From assembly GCA_900088475.1 (NCBI GenBank), contig FLMG01003436.1, positions 1 through 62,179 of the forward strand: a stretch of DNA of 62,179 bases, written 5' to 3'. Positions within the stretch are counted from its first letter, which is position 1; every line of letters begins with the position of its first letter. Made by a program: the position numbers and the translations under genes. Shown in pieces: positions 1 through 12,068 of the stretch. Below the pieces are notes generated by a model. The model saw only the letters and a list, made by a program, of their open reading frames with translations. It was not told the DNA's origin and did not search any database. Source of the DNA: Hyphochytrium catenoides (taxonomy: Eukaryota > Sar > Hyphochytriomycetes > Hyphochytriales > Hyphochytriaceae).

Positions 1-2722
1 GTTTTTCTCATCCGAAACCCCATAGTTAATATTCCTAGAGGCCCGGATTCGCAACTTTTCCCTAGAAGTGAATTTTAGCCCTTCGCCCTTAAGGTAAAAA
101 TGTTCCACTAGCATAAGCTATTCTTTTACTGTGTGTGATGAGTGGCCGCAGTGATGATCCTCTTTGCCGTGTAGTTTGTAACTCACGATCAAACATAAAA
201 ATCGGTCGGACTTCACAGGTTGTGTCACGTCGCGGCTCCTCCCTCGATCACTCCTTCTTGCTCTTTGTGCAATTGCAAAAAAATATTCGTCCACACAAAA
301 GCTTCACAAAGGAGGGCCAACAAACAGCAGCTAATAGAACATGGCTCTCTTTACTTTTCCTGCGCACTCCACCGCACCTCCTCTTCTTCAGCTGTTATTA
401 TCTACTGCCTCTTCTGGGAAGTATGTATACTAATAATAAGTTTTGTCGAAGAAAGGAAGGACGACATGTGGAAGGAGAAACTGAAATGCCGAGAGAAGGA
501 GGATGGGAGCTCATTTTCAGTGCATAGGCACCTTCTTCTCTTTGTGCTAGATGAACCACAAATGCTTCCGAGCTGCCCATCGGCAACAGCCCAAGTAGCT
601 AGTGATACATCACTTCTCTGTCTTGCCAGTACCGTATCTATAGCTCCACCGGTGGACAACGGGGCATGGCCCATGTCTGATGGTCTCAGAACTCTAACTT
701 CACTTCTGCTCCATCAGTAGGCTGGCTATAGCTGATGAAGACAGAAGCAAGAAAGAAAGGGCCCACAAGTATCCATACGCCTTATTATGCTGACGAGTGA
801 TCGTTCTCTTTTTATTATCTTCATTCTTTGGAGAGAAGCATGTCATATGTTGTCCAGTGTGACTCCTCTTGAGGAAGAAAATCTTCGTCGTACACAGTAG
901 ATCTCCTGCATCAACACTCGCCTTCTGAAAAATAACCTCAGGGAAACTACCCACTTCAGCTCATCAGAGCTTCTTCTTTAGTCGGAGAAGAAAGCAAGAG
1001 CCTGCACAGATCAAAATCACTTGGGCTTCTTTGTTGGTTGATGGCGTTGTCGCTTGGTCTTGATAGAATGCAGGGAAGCAATAATAGTATCTGGCCCCTG
1101 TTGGAGCGCCCTTGGATAACAGCTTCCAGAACTGAGCGCTCCCCTAATGAAGAAGAATAACCGGCAGCTAGATGAATTCTGTGTGTTAGAACTCGCCTTT
1201 TGATGAACCCAATCATGATCACCAGCCTCGCAATAAATAGGAGATCTGTATGCTCCTTTAGGGACAAGAAGAGTAAGGCTTCTCTCTATCTATCCTTTTA
1301 GACATTATAAAGGTCGGCGGGCCAGCAGCGATAACTATGGGTTTTCCGACGCTGTTGTCCATCCTATGGGGCTCAGTCCACGGAAGAAGAGATGAGGAAA
1401 AATGGTGATCACTATGCTGTCTCGGTGCAGTCTGACAAAGAAAACTACTACTCACTGAGCTCTTCTTCTGAGATGTTCCGTTCAGCCACCAGAAGAAGGA
1501 AACAACACTACTCATTTTTCGCCCAGCTAGGAGGGCTTCCTAGACAAAAATGGTCTGCTTCAGCCCATTAGAGGAGAAAAATGCTTATTGAGGGCTATTT
1601 TGAAAAGCATAAAGATGACCAAATAATACACATGCCGCGCTGCGGCTGCGGCTCCGAGTGTCTCGTTCTGCGACTTCTCATTCAGCATGACCCAACACTA
1701 CTATTATTTAATATAGATTACTGTAGGGACGAAGAAAGAGGAGGAGTGAGCAAAAGAAGTTGAAGAAGCAGCCGCTCACAGCCGCAGCTGGGGGAAGCAA
1801 GATTACTTGCACGACAAAAGAAACCAACGGTGATTTATAAAAGATGAAAACGCTGCTGCGTACGAGGACGAAGAACAATCCAACTTTATCCTACAGGACT
1901 AGTCTTCCACTGCTGGTTAGCCTTTGTTCACTCAGAGAAGAGGAAACTAGTGAAGGACCAACAAAGTGGGTGCAGCGGCGGAGCGCCGCTACTCATAAAC
2001 AGATGTATCCTCCTCCACCATCAACATACCACACGTCGTTGGTTGTTGCACAATTCAACTCACTTCTTACTGCTCCTTCTATGATGCTGCTTGCTGATTT
2101 TATCACTTCCTTTATTTGCCTCGGTCCGCTTCCCGCCTTCTTCTTCTTGTTGATACAACGACGAAAACATCAAATAACAATGGCAATACTGACCAGTAAG
2201 AAGGAAATGTGCACAAGTTCGCTTGTCTTTCCCTTTCATTGTCGGCAGGCATTGTTATCATCGACCAAATACTTCCAGTACGTAATATAATCAGCAGTAG
2301 ATAACGATCTCTTTTCTTGGGTCCTGGTGGGCGCTTCATCCAAACCTGGGCAGGCGGGGTGATTGTGCTTTCCCATTCGCCAAAGACGTTCGCTTCAGCT
2401 GTTTGCCCAACCAAAATAATACCAGTTCCCCCAATCATCAGATATCATAATCTTACAAGGCTGACCGCCAAGATGCGTAGTAGTAGTGAGCGAGTACCAA
2501 GTGTTGTAGCGATCCCTTCGTCTGTCTTTTGTCTCTGCTCTCCGCTCTCAGCACCAACACTACTCCCGACATAAATCAGAATTCAGAACAGGAATTCGGG
2601 CAGTTGCAGACTTTCAATACTTTATAGTCCTCGCGTAGGAGACACTTCTCACCAGCCAGAGCTTGGCGGCTAGCCAATCGCTTTGATGTTTGAGCTGCCA
2701 ATGGAGGCCCCGACAGGACTCA
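1..2722. other. Gene-poor stretch upstream of the sulfotransferase
   Basis: I find no convincing coding exon here. The open frames are short, overlap on both strands, have skewed composition and match no family I recognise. The DNA is rich in CTT/AAG runs. The last few hundred bases probably hold the promoter and 5' UTR of the sulfotransferase that starts at 2723. A spliced gene with very short exons, or a noncoding RNA, cannot be excluded. Confidence 0.5.
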
Positions 2723-4751
2723 ATGGCATCCCAGGGCTCAGCTGGAAATCTTCGCTTTAGGTCAAGTGCTAGCTCGTCTGCCTCTCCAAGGCTGACCAAA
2801 GGAGAGTCGTCGTCAGAGGAAGACCAAGAGATAGAGGTTCCGACGAGAGACACAATCCTCTTGGCACCTCCTTCGTCAGCAAGACAAGACCTACAAGTGT
2901 TTCAGTATAAGCCCCAGGAGAGGAGAGGTGCAGAGAAGCTCACCTTATCAAGCCTCGTTCTAGCATTGTGGCAGCTAGTGGTTTATTTGATCCAAGGATA
3001 CATCAGAGTCCTCCTCTACTTTCCCCGAATCATGTAAGTGCTTTTGCATTTGTTGTGGTCCATTCAGCCTTGTTAACCTCGCAGAGTAGCTGGCAGCTGA
3101 ATTTAGACTGGAACCCCCTAGTGACAGTCCCCCGATACGCTATTCGACAAGTCAAGGGTGACTTTGGAAGCAGGATGTCGCCAAACGACGATAATGATGC
3201 TAGAAATAACGTTGTCGCATCGGAAAATATTATTGGCAAGGATGGTCACCAGAGCTTAGTCGTGAAGGGGCCGCCTTCAGGGCCAATTGGCAGTCTGGCC
3301 ACTGGCGTTCCTCGATCGTTAGGTAAGGATTTCAACAAACACTACCTTCGTGGGCACGTATTTGAGAAGCTGTGTATCCCCTAACCTCAAATGACTACTG
3401 TACTTGTTCCTATCGCACCCAGGACCACCGTCAGCATATGGTGAGGGTTTTCGATGGCTAGAGCCTGGTGAAAAGAATGGGAAGCGGATAGTTCTGGCAA
3501 GCTATCCGCGTTCCGGAAACTCTCTTATGAGGAGCCTTCTGGAGCAGATCACAGGGATATATACTGGGGGTGATACAAGGCCAGAACGCAGCCTAAGCAA
3601 AGCTCTTAAGGACATGGGGCTACAGGGAGAGGTATGACATGCACCAAAGAAGACTTACCGACGCTAGGCCAAGAGCTAATCCCTGTGCATGCTTCTGTAG
3701 GGTGTAGTTGATGACTCTGTGTGGTTCGTTAAGTCCCACTTTCCAGAAAGACATGGCTGGAAGTCATTTAGAGCACACAAGTGCATTTTGGTGGTAAGTG
3801 TGCTTCCAGGACTTCTTCCGCAAGTGTTTTTGAGGTTCCGTTGAAAGTCTTGGGGCTATGTGACTGACGCGGCGCTGGCATTATATCCTTCTAGATACGA
3901 AATCCTTTCGATGCTATGGACTCCTACTTTAACATGATACTGACAAGGAGCCATAATAAGAGCTTGCATCCTTCGCAATATGAAAGATTCGCGGACGTCT
4001 GGGACCGCCTCGTCAAGAACGAAATTGAGGTGAGAGCATGCAGTTACGGCTGACCATGAAGCCAGCGAGAACAAATGGCTGATTGTAGTGTCCCAGGTTT
4101 GGAAGCGCTTCCACAAGTTCTGGCTTTCCCAGGAGATCCCTGTCATGATAGTTCGATACGAGGACCTGCTAGTCCACCGGTAAGCTCCTCCCTTTCCGTT
4201 GTTAGTGGTGCCGTAGTCCTGTTTGGTCCTGAGGGTACTTTCTGTGTTTCAGGCAGGAAATGATGAGGAGAGTATTAAGCTTCGTTCTGGATGTTCCCAC
4301 CCTGGAAGGAACAATGTGGGAGAGCAGAATTGCAGAGGTTTGCAAGGAAAGCAATGAGACGCGACCCTACAAGCCTCGGAGTGGCAAGATAGGAGGGAGC
4401 TTCTCTCACTACAACCCGGAGCAGCTGCAGTACGTCCTGCAAAGCGCAACGCCCCAACTCACAGGATTTGGCTACCATCCTGAGACACAAGGCTTTCCAA
4501 CTCGCATCGAAGTTCCCAAGAAGAACATCAAGCCAGGTAATGCCGACGCAGAGCTTCTAGTTAACAAGGGAAAGCTTGTACGTCAGGATGATGACCCTTT
4601 TGGGCGACTCTTTACACGCTTTCGCAAGAGTTTGCTAGAGCCTGTCCTCGATAGTGAGGGGCAGCCGCTGAACGTTGAGGAGGTCCTCGCGGCGAGAGAA
4701 CTAGCAACACAGAAGGAGGCGTCTTTGCTAGAAGGTTCAACAGAGTCGTAA
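2723..4751 (+). CDS. Type II membrane sulfotransferase (PAPS-dependent, Golgi-type)
   Basis: Predicted to move a sulfo group from PAPS to a carbohydrate or protein acceptor in the Golgi lumen; the acceptor is unknown. Seven exons keep frame: 2723-3033, 3087-3322, 3423-3631, 3701-3793, 3895-4029, 4097-4179, 4253-4751, giving 521 residues. I chose the ATG at 2723 because the longer frame opens only with TTG. A Ser/Glu-rich cytosolic tail (1-70) is followed by one hydrophobic helix (about 73-98), the arrangement of a type II anchor. The 5'-phosphosulfate loop SYPRSGNS is at 209-216, and RNPFDA near 285 fits the 3'-phosphate site. The C-terminal ~90 residues are charged and lack family motifs. 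It converges with the p24 gene, the stops being 96 nt apart. The intron 1 acceptor (..gcagag) was chosen because it alone preserves frame. Family sure; substrate open. Confidence 0.87.
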
Positions 4752-4847
4752 GGCGCACTGTGGCTTGAGAAGAGATAGGACGAAAAACTTGTATCACAGT
4801 TCAAGGCGCTCTCCTTATTAACTTTTACCTCCAATACCTGACGACTA

Positions 4848-5601
4848 TTAGATCAGTTTCTTGGACTTGAAGAAGTTCCGCAGGTAATAGACCTGCCAGG
4901 TACCCATAGAGATGAGGATGACTATGGAGAATAAGCTAAACCAGAGAACACGAGAATTTGTCTCTTCGTTCGTATCTCTCATCTTGTGCTCTCGCTCACG
5001 CATCGCTAGCATCTCAGCGTGGATTTCAGCAACAGCATCTTCCATTTTGCGGAGCTCAATCTCGACTGGTTTCAGGTGCTCTCGCTTGGCTACTTCTGAA
5101 TAGTCCTTGGCTTCCACTCCGGTCTTCAATATGAGCTCGCATCGAACTCTCTCGGCAGCATTGTTTCTAAAGCAGATGCTGAGCCTTCCTTCGCTGGATG
5201 AGGTAAACCTAAAAAAGCACCGTGGTGAGGTCGGTTCTCTGACTTCATTCTATGCCTTTTTCCCATGCTGTACTTACCTTGTGGAATGAAGCTCACTGGT
5301 TCCGTCAATGTCGTCCTTTTGATGGATCACCTTCTGTTCCGGGTCAATGACGGTCACCTGGACCCCTGTCTTGCCTGCCTGGACTCCCACGACACCATAA
5401 CTACGGCAGGGGTCATTAGACCATGTAACTAGTGCAGAGCACAACTCTGCGTAAGGTTGCTCACCTGATTGCTACAATGGATGATTTAGTAACCTCATCG
5501 CTTATGCACTTATACTCTCTTGGCGTCAGGTCGAACATGATGGCAGATGAATGTACTAGGAACGAAGCCAAAAGGGAAAGAACAAGGATTCGTGTAGCCA
5601 T
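4848..5601 (-). CDS. p24/TMED family cargo receptor (p24-delta/TMED10-like)
   Basis: A coated-vesicle protein that cycles between ER and Golgi and sorts cargo such as GPI-anchored proteins. Three exons keep frame (5601-5465, 5400-5278, 5208-4848; 206 residues). The sequence starts with a clear signal peptide (MATRILVLSLLASFLVHSSA). A GOLD domain follows, including CISDEV near residue 32 and a second cysteine in VRCEL. Then come a luminal coiled coil (about 110-165), one membrane helix (VLWFSLFSIVILISMGTW) and a short tail YYLRNFFKSKKLI. The FF pair and terminal KKLI are the COPII and COPI (dilysine) sorting signals of the family. Length matches the usual ~200-220. It diverges from the kinesin gene across 868 nt. 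Confidence 0.95.
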
Positions 5602-6469
5602 GATTCCTCACTCCTCCGGTTCGGTCTGTGGTCAAGTTGAGTTCAAGTTGAGACAAATGCCAATAGTAAATGTGCAGACTTGCTACCAGTCAACGAACTT
5701 CACGTATACTGTAGCTCTTTGCTGCTGATTCAGCAGGGATTCACTCGAGATAGAGAATAGCCTCCGACCGACGGTTGTTGGCTGTATCAATGGTGATCTT
5801 CCTAGTCCGCAATGATCTTCATCTGGAATCTGGAGTCTGGAAGTCCGCAAAATTGTATTATCGTCTCATTGATATGCCCTTTTATCGTGGCCACCATCAA
5901 AAAAGCTATACCTCCTTCCTACTTGTTCCAGGGCAAAATGACCTGGAGATATCAGACTGCACAGAGTATTCGAAGAAAAGATTCTGCCACCAACCCAAAG
6001 CTTTGGAACTCGTACATTTGAGGTCTACTCGGGGAGGAGGTCTGAATGACCAAATGAGTTCGTCATTTGACATGCTGAATCGGTAAGGTTGAAACGAAAG
6101 GACACTTTCCTTCTTGCCATCAACATCTCCCTACACACATGCAGCAGCACTGCCCGCCTGCCTGCCTGCCTGCCGTTTTGCCGCCTCCTTCGGCGCATCG
6201 CATCCTTCATCACCTCGATGACCTGCACTCCGCAATGTGCAGCACGGCTGTCAGCCACCATTCCTCATAGGTCTCAGCACAGGTTTGGCTTCACTAGGTG
6301 ATGAGAAAGCAGCTGGGAGCTTCACTCAATGGTCATAAGGCTGAACATTAAGACCAGTGGGAAGGCCGCGGGGAATTTGGTTCCCTAGCTAGAGGATCTG
6401 CTAGGCCTAGCTTCTTAGGGAAAATTTGTTTACGGGGGCTGGACTTCAATTTGAACTTCCTTCGTAGCT
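5602..6469. promoter_or_regulatory. Divergent spacer between p24 and kinesin genes
   Basis: 868 nt separating the two start codons, so both promoters and 5' UTRs must lie here. A short TGCC/CCTG repeat runs around 6152-6175. No convincing exon or TATA-like element stands out; the open frames present have no recognisable features. Confidence 0.5.
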
Positions 6470-9400
6470 ATGGGGGACGTTAATGTGCGGGTGGCGCTTC
6501 GTTGCAGGCCCTTAAGCTCGTCCGAGAACGCTGTAAGGCTCTTTCTTGCTTCACTTCTTTTGCGGTGTGAGCTTCGAGGATTAATAAGCTGATATTTACA
6601 ATCATGGGCTCAGCCAATAACCCGCTCAAATCGATAATTCCTGTTATCGCCTTTCTGCGCATCCTGCTATACAGAGAGGAGCCAAGGTCTGCGTCGTAAT
6701 TGACGACACCTCGGTAATTGTCACTGCTCCGGATGACACGGCCACGCATGGGGAACCAAAGCAGAGGGACTTCGTCTTTGACAAGGCTTACTCCATGACA
6801 TCTACTCAGCTTCAGGTCTACGAAGATTTGGGAAAGCCGATCATAGAGAAGGCATTGGAAGGCTACAATGGTACGATGGCTTCTACCGTGCAAATACCGC
6901 CAAACGAAGAGTCCCAGTAATTCTAGTTCTATACTTTTCTGAGCTCGCCTACCTCGTCTTCCGCTGCAAAAGCCCATGTAAGCTGCAAATTTCTTATTCT
7001 TACTTACCGCCCGACCAGGGACCATCTTCGCTTATGGCCAAACGGGCTCGGGAAAGACTCACAGCATGATGGGCAGTGGCACTGACATTGGATTGATTCC
7101 TCAAATGATCCAGCAGCTCTTTCGGTACGTCTACCTCTCTATCAATCTTCCTTGCACATTCTGTGCGTGGCCATACTGCATTCAGATCTTGTTCTGATAT
7201 CAGCTACGGCGTTGCCTTGCTCTCTGGAAAGATCTCATGGGAGTTTCGGTGCCTGCGTCTGCAGGTCCCTCTACACCTCCCTAGATTGACTGTGTCACGT
7301 CGCCTTTCGTTTGTGTATGACATTTGGAGGTCCTACAGCCTTAGACATCTCATCTGATTCTTGTTTTCCGCTCTGCCGCCATTTGTCTGGCGGGGTCTCC
7401 TGTTCTTCTAATGTCAGTAACCTTGACGAGACAATGAGTAAGCCAGACTTGAACACAAAGTTCCTGGTGACCGTCTCCTACCTTGAGATTTACAACGAGG
7501 TGGTCAAGGACCTGCTTAACCCCTCAGACAAGCATCTTAAGATCAGAGAGCATCCAGACTTAGGTATTTATGTGGAAGGGTTGGCAGAGGTAAGGCAGAG
7601 CTTGGACGACAGAGGGCACTGACAAAGATAGTCGAGCGGAGTGATTAGCGTAGTTCTGGGAAAGTGGGATAAGCTGTACGGTTCTGTTGACCCTGCGTCA
7701 GCATCGGAGAGGAAGCTTCAGGAAGCAGTTTCTTCTCTCTCTTAGGCAGCTTCTTCTCCCTCTTTCAGTCCTTTTGGGGAGAGGACATGTCCTGTTATTT
7801 GTATGGGAAATCAAAAGCTGCTTAGAGCTACCTCTGGCCAATCCACTTCTTGGGGCTAACTCTCTTTATGCCTTGGTATCCCTTTGTCTCTCGTACCGTT
7901 CTGCCTCTTTCTGTCATTCAGCTGGTTAGCAAGAATGCAGAAGAAGTATTGAAATTGATAGACCAGGGCAACTCCGTCCGTCAAGTCGCGGCCACCCAAA
8001 TGAATGAGCGAAGTAGTAGATCTCATAGCTGCTTTACCATCAAAATTGGGCAGAAGAAAACAGAGATCCTAGGAGAAGTTGCGAGGGAGACATCGACAGA
8101 GGCCAAGATCAACCTGGTACGCAGACGATGTTCCTGAACTTGAAAAGCTTATACCTGGGGCTCCTCTAGCGGCGGACTTCCTAAGCCTTTTTTTCTTGCC
8201 TATCTTTCTAAAGCTTGCAAGTGAGCTTCACTTATTCATTTAACGTTCTCACCTGTGTCTGAATCCGACTCTTTTAAGGTTGATTTAGCCGGTTCCGAGC
8301 GAGCGTCCAAAACAGGCGCAACAGGGGATAGACTGAAGGAGGGGGCGGCCATTAACAAAAGTCTTAGCGCTCTGGGTAACGTCATCAACATGCTGGCAGA
8401 TCCTAAGAGGAAAAGCCAGCACGTGCCATACCGAGATTCCAAGCTGACACGACTGTTGCAGGCAAGGTTTCAGCTCCTAGCCTCTCACCTTTCGATGCAT
8501 TGTCACCAGCCAAAAATCTCCGCAATCAAATTACCTAAGTGAAGTTCTACAGTGATTCTAATCTCTCCTTCAAAGGAATCTCTTGGTGGCAATGCTCTCA
8601 CAGTGATGATTGCTGCCATTTCCCCGGCTGATTACAACTACGAGGAGACGATCAGCACCCTGCAGTATGCGAGCAGGGCCAAAGCCATCACGAACACTAC
8701 CAAGAAGAACGAGGGAGTGAACGAAAAGATTATTCGAGAGCTTCGAGAGGAGATAGAAAAGCTCCGGCAAATTGTGGCACAAGGTATAGCATGCTCGAGT
8801 CATATACATTGAGATCCGTCAGTCGTCGCCAAAAGTTGGTCATTTACCCTTTGAAAGGATACCTCTGTCTCTCGTCTCTCATAATCTGGCCCTCGAGGAC
8901 CTGGCATGTAGTCACCAACAGTGCTTCTAACACTCTCTGCCCAACATTTTGCTTGAATGTCTCCCTTTTTGGCACTTCCATAGGAGGAACTGCTCGTAGC
9001 AAGGATGAAGGTTTGGATCGGGAAGCAATGAAGAAGATGGAAGAGATGATAGCTAACCTGGAGCGTGCCAAGCATCAGGTGCTTTGTGTGTATGTGTTTT
9101 TAGTTTTGCATTAATACTGCTCTATGGAGTCAATGACCTTTATGAGGTCTCTTCTTGTCTGCTTATCCTGTCTAAGCGTTGCCAGCACATTGGGCCAAAA
9201 AGTGCTTTGTTGTCGCCATAAAGATTCACCTCAAGAGCTTTTCTGTCAGTAGATCTTGTGCCTTCAGCTTTTCAATGCTCCTGCCTTCGGAATAAGGACA
9301 ACAGGACTCACTTCCCGGTGGTCTCCACTGCCATCTCCTTTGTCACAGTCATGGGAAGAGAAGGAAAAGTTGGCAAAACTCTATGAAGATGAGCGACAGA

Positions 9401-11249
9401 AGAACTTAGGGAGCGATGGAAAGATTCTTGCTGCCATGGAAACAGTAAAAGATGAGAAGATTGCTATCATGAAGAAGATTAGAAAGCTTGAGCAGGTGGT
9501 CCATTTTCCTCCTGCATGACTCACTCGACATTCAGTCATTAGTACACCCTGTTCTCTGCACTGTAATGCTCACCTGGTGGTTCTGCATCTGTTGACAGCA
9601 CAAAGCGAAGATCAGCAAGGCGCTCCAACACAAGAAGGATTCTATGACAGACCTGAAGGCAGAGCTTGGGGAAGATCTAAAACGGTAAGAGAGGAAAGTG
9701 CTATGGAGGGAGGATTGGAAAGGGCCGCGACGGGTGGTTATCTCTGAGACGGTTCTCTCATAAGGAATTCGCTCCCTTCTTTCTCTTCATACTCTCGGCA
9801 TTTCCAGCTACAAAGATCTTGAAGGCAAGGAGGATGCAGCAAGCCAAGAGAAAGGTCACGCACTTTTGAGTGCCATCGAGAGACGCCAGGCTGACTATAT
9901 GAAGGTACACAAGTGGGACGAGGCGCACAGAGACCTACAGCAGCGAGCTGAAAGAACTAGTTTGGCGTCTTCAAAGACCGCTACGAACGGACGATAAAAG
10001 TTGCTAAGCTCTATCTGACCTCATTTTAATCTGTATAGGAGAAAGAAGAGCTCGGGATTCTAAAAGAGAAGCTAGGACAGATTGACGACCGCCTGGTATG
10101 ATGTAGCAGGGATCTCTGGACATCGACTGCCTCTCCCTCTTTGCGGCCAGAAACATTTCTGCAGGCATGCCGTGCCTTTTTTTAATTTGCTCTTGAGGGC
10201 TGGGTCCACGTTGTGCCTTACTATTCCGTCCGTTTGCTCCCTTACATCTCCACATCAGGCTGAGCTTGATGCGGAGCTGGCTGCAACCACGGCCATTCTC
10301 ATGGAGCAGAATGACCTTAGAAAGGTGAGTCGTTCATCGCTATCTCCATCCTAATCCTTTAGGACTCTAAATGCCCCTTCGTCTGTTCCTATGTGCTTTT
10401 ATTCACCTCCACCTTCTTTAACAGGCCATTGAGGATGACGAGAGAAAGAAAATTCAAGCAGCGAAGGAGGACTACCTCAAAACCTTTTTGGAGGAAGAAA
10501 GGTCTGCTTACTTTGCCCTAGGCGTAACAGCAGCGTAACGTCATCTCAACACCTGCCGCTGAATACGACTTTCCTTGTGCAGAAAGAAGTTGCAGGAGGA
10601 GACAGAAAGACAAAGAGCTGAGTTGGAGCTTAAGTATGCTCAAGAGGGCACAGCACGTGAGAGACAGCTCGAGTTAGAACTCTTGAAAGAGAGGGCTCAA
10701 AACAAGGCTCTTTCTCTCGAACTGGAAGAAAGAGATGATAGGATTCAGAGGTTGAACAACCAGTTCCGCGAGATACTTGATAAGACTAAACATGAGGCAC
10801 AAGACCTTGTGTCAGAGGTACGGTCACGTAGCGCGTCTGTAGAAGAGAATGCATGGACTGCCACTTGTTTATTTATAAGCCTGCATTTGCCGTCTGCTTT
10901 GGGCCCCAAGTGCGTCTGCTTTGACGCTCCTTCTGCATCTAAGAGCCCTTGTCACTTCCTCCAACTGTTCTGAGTCCTTCCCTTCACTCTTTTACTTTGA
11001 TGGCCGCGGGAGAATAGTTGAGACTATGCTAGTGCGATTCTGCGCATCCTTAGCAAACTCATCCTCAATTTTCTCCAGTTGGAAAGCTCATTTGAAGAAG
11101 AACGTCAGTGCCTGATGGAGCAGCTACAGGAAGCGCAATCTCTACTTCGTGCGGCTCTAGAGGATCTCCAACTGGTGTCAAGAGAGAATGAGGATCTAGA
11201 AATCAGATTGAAGGCTGCCTATTACTGGGAGCCGCCAGCAATTAAATAG
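6470..11249 (+). CDS. Kinesin motor protein, N-terminal motor, kinesin-3-like, with coiled-coil tail
   Basis: ATP-driven microtubule motor. Sixteen exons keep frame throughout (6470-6532, 6675-6870, 7019-7124, 7418-7589, 7922-8116, 8279-8461, 8576-8783, 8984-9078, 9349-9495, 9599-9684, 9808-9904, 10039-10095, 10259-10324, 10425-10501, 10583-10817, 11079-11249; 717 residues). The motor domain fills about 1-345. Walker A GQTGSGKT is at 93-100, switch I NERSSRSH at 207-214 and switch II DLAGSE at 246-251, and the motor ends [10 protein letters not shown]. The stretch [13 protein letters not shown] and [12 protein letters not shown] resemble kinesin-3 motors. Residues ~350-710 are Glu/Lys-rich coiled coil. 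No FHA, PH or calponin domain follows, so the kinesin-3 assignment rests on the motor alone. The intron at 8462 uses a GC donor. Confidence 0.93.
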
Positions 11250-12068
11250 GGAACCAGGGATCCGCCAGGCACCAGATAGGTGTGTCAGAGAGGGCAGAGT
11301 ACTCGGAGCAGAATGTGGCTATTCAGGAAAGCAGCCACATTTTAGGGCAGAACTGATTGACTCTGTTTCACTCTGGAGACTAGCTTCAAATATGAGACAG
11401 CTTTGGCTCTCATGACCCAGCTCCATCCGTGAACTACATCACTTCCCAGTGCATTAGTGTGAAAACAAGGATGCTGATAAGCACGTCCAGCTTGGTCTTC
11501 TTTAAGATGAGAAGATAAGCTCAAGACTCCTGAAGCCCATACTCCCAGGAGCCACGAGTTGCGTGACACCCCTCAGCTTCCTAGATTACGTCAGTAGAGA
11601 AAGTAAGGTTGCAGCGATGTACAGCGTTCTCTGCCATTTCTCATCAACCCTAAAAAGTAAACAGCGCGATAGCAACTGATAGTACCTTAACCATCCTTGA
11701 GCTGCGCGCACAGTTCTTGTGAGAAGAGAGCCTCTAGGAGGAGCGGTAACGACCTCCAGTTAACACGACACCATATATTAAGCTAGTAGCTATCCTGCCG
11801 AACTTGTGTGCAAAGAAATAGGCACTTCTAGCTGACTAGCAAATCGAAGACAACAAGCCCCTGTTAGCGTCAAACATTGCCGTGTCCTCCTTCAAAGCCC
11901 TACCGTGCCTGGAGGATGCTCATATTGATTGTCATAGGTTTTATTCTATTGTAAACTGAAGGGAACAAGGTCTGCAATTGTGATCTGCAGTTGTGATCTA
12001 GCACAGAGAATCCAAGAGGCTGGCTGCTCTTGAGGGCCATGGAGCAGGCCCAAAAGGGTATGGTATAT
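11250..12068. other. Convergent 3' spacer, kinesin / 450-residue protein
   Basis: 819 nt between two facing stop codons, presumably both 3' UTRs. It contains a 13-nt near-perfect tandem repeat around 11971-11996. No exon recognised. Confidence 0.5.

Noticed and set aside
1844-2290. 148-codon open frame on the plus strand
   Set aside because: Composition follows the CTT/CCT-rich DNA, there is no domain or signal, and an overlapping frame of similar length exists on the other strand.
2690-2722. Longer N-terminus for the sulfotransferase
   Set aside because: It begins with TTG; the first in-frame ATG is at 2723.
5775-6086. 103-codon plus-strand frame in the p24/kinesin spacer
   Set aside because: No domain or signal, and it overlaps another plus-strand frame; most likely noncoding promoter or leader DNA.
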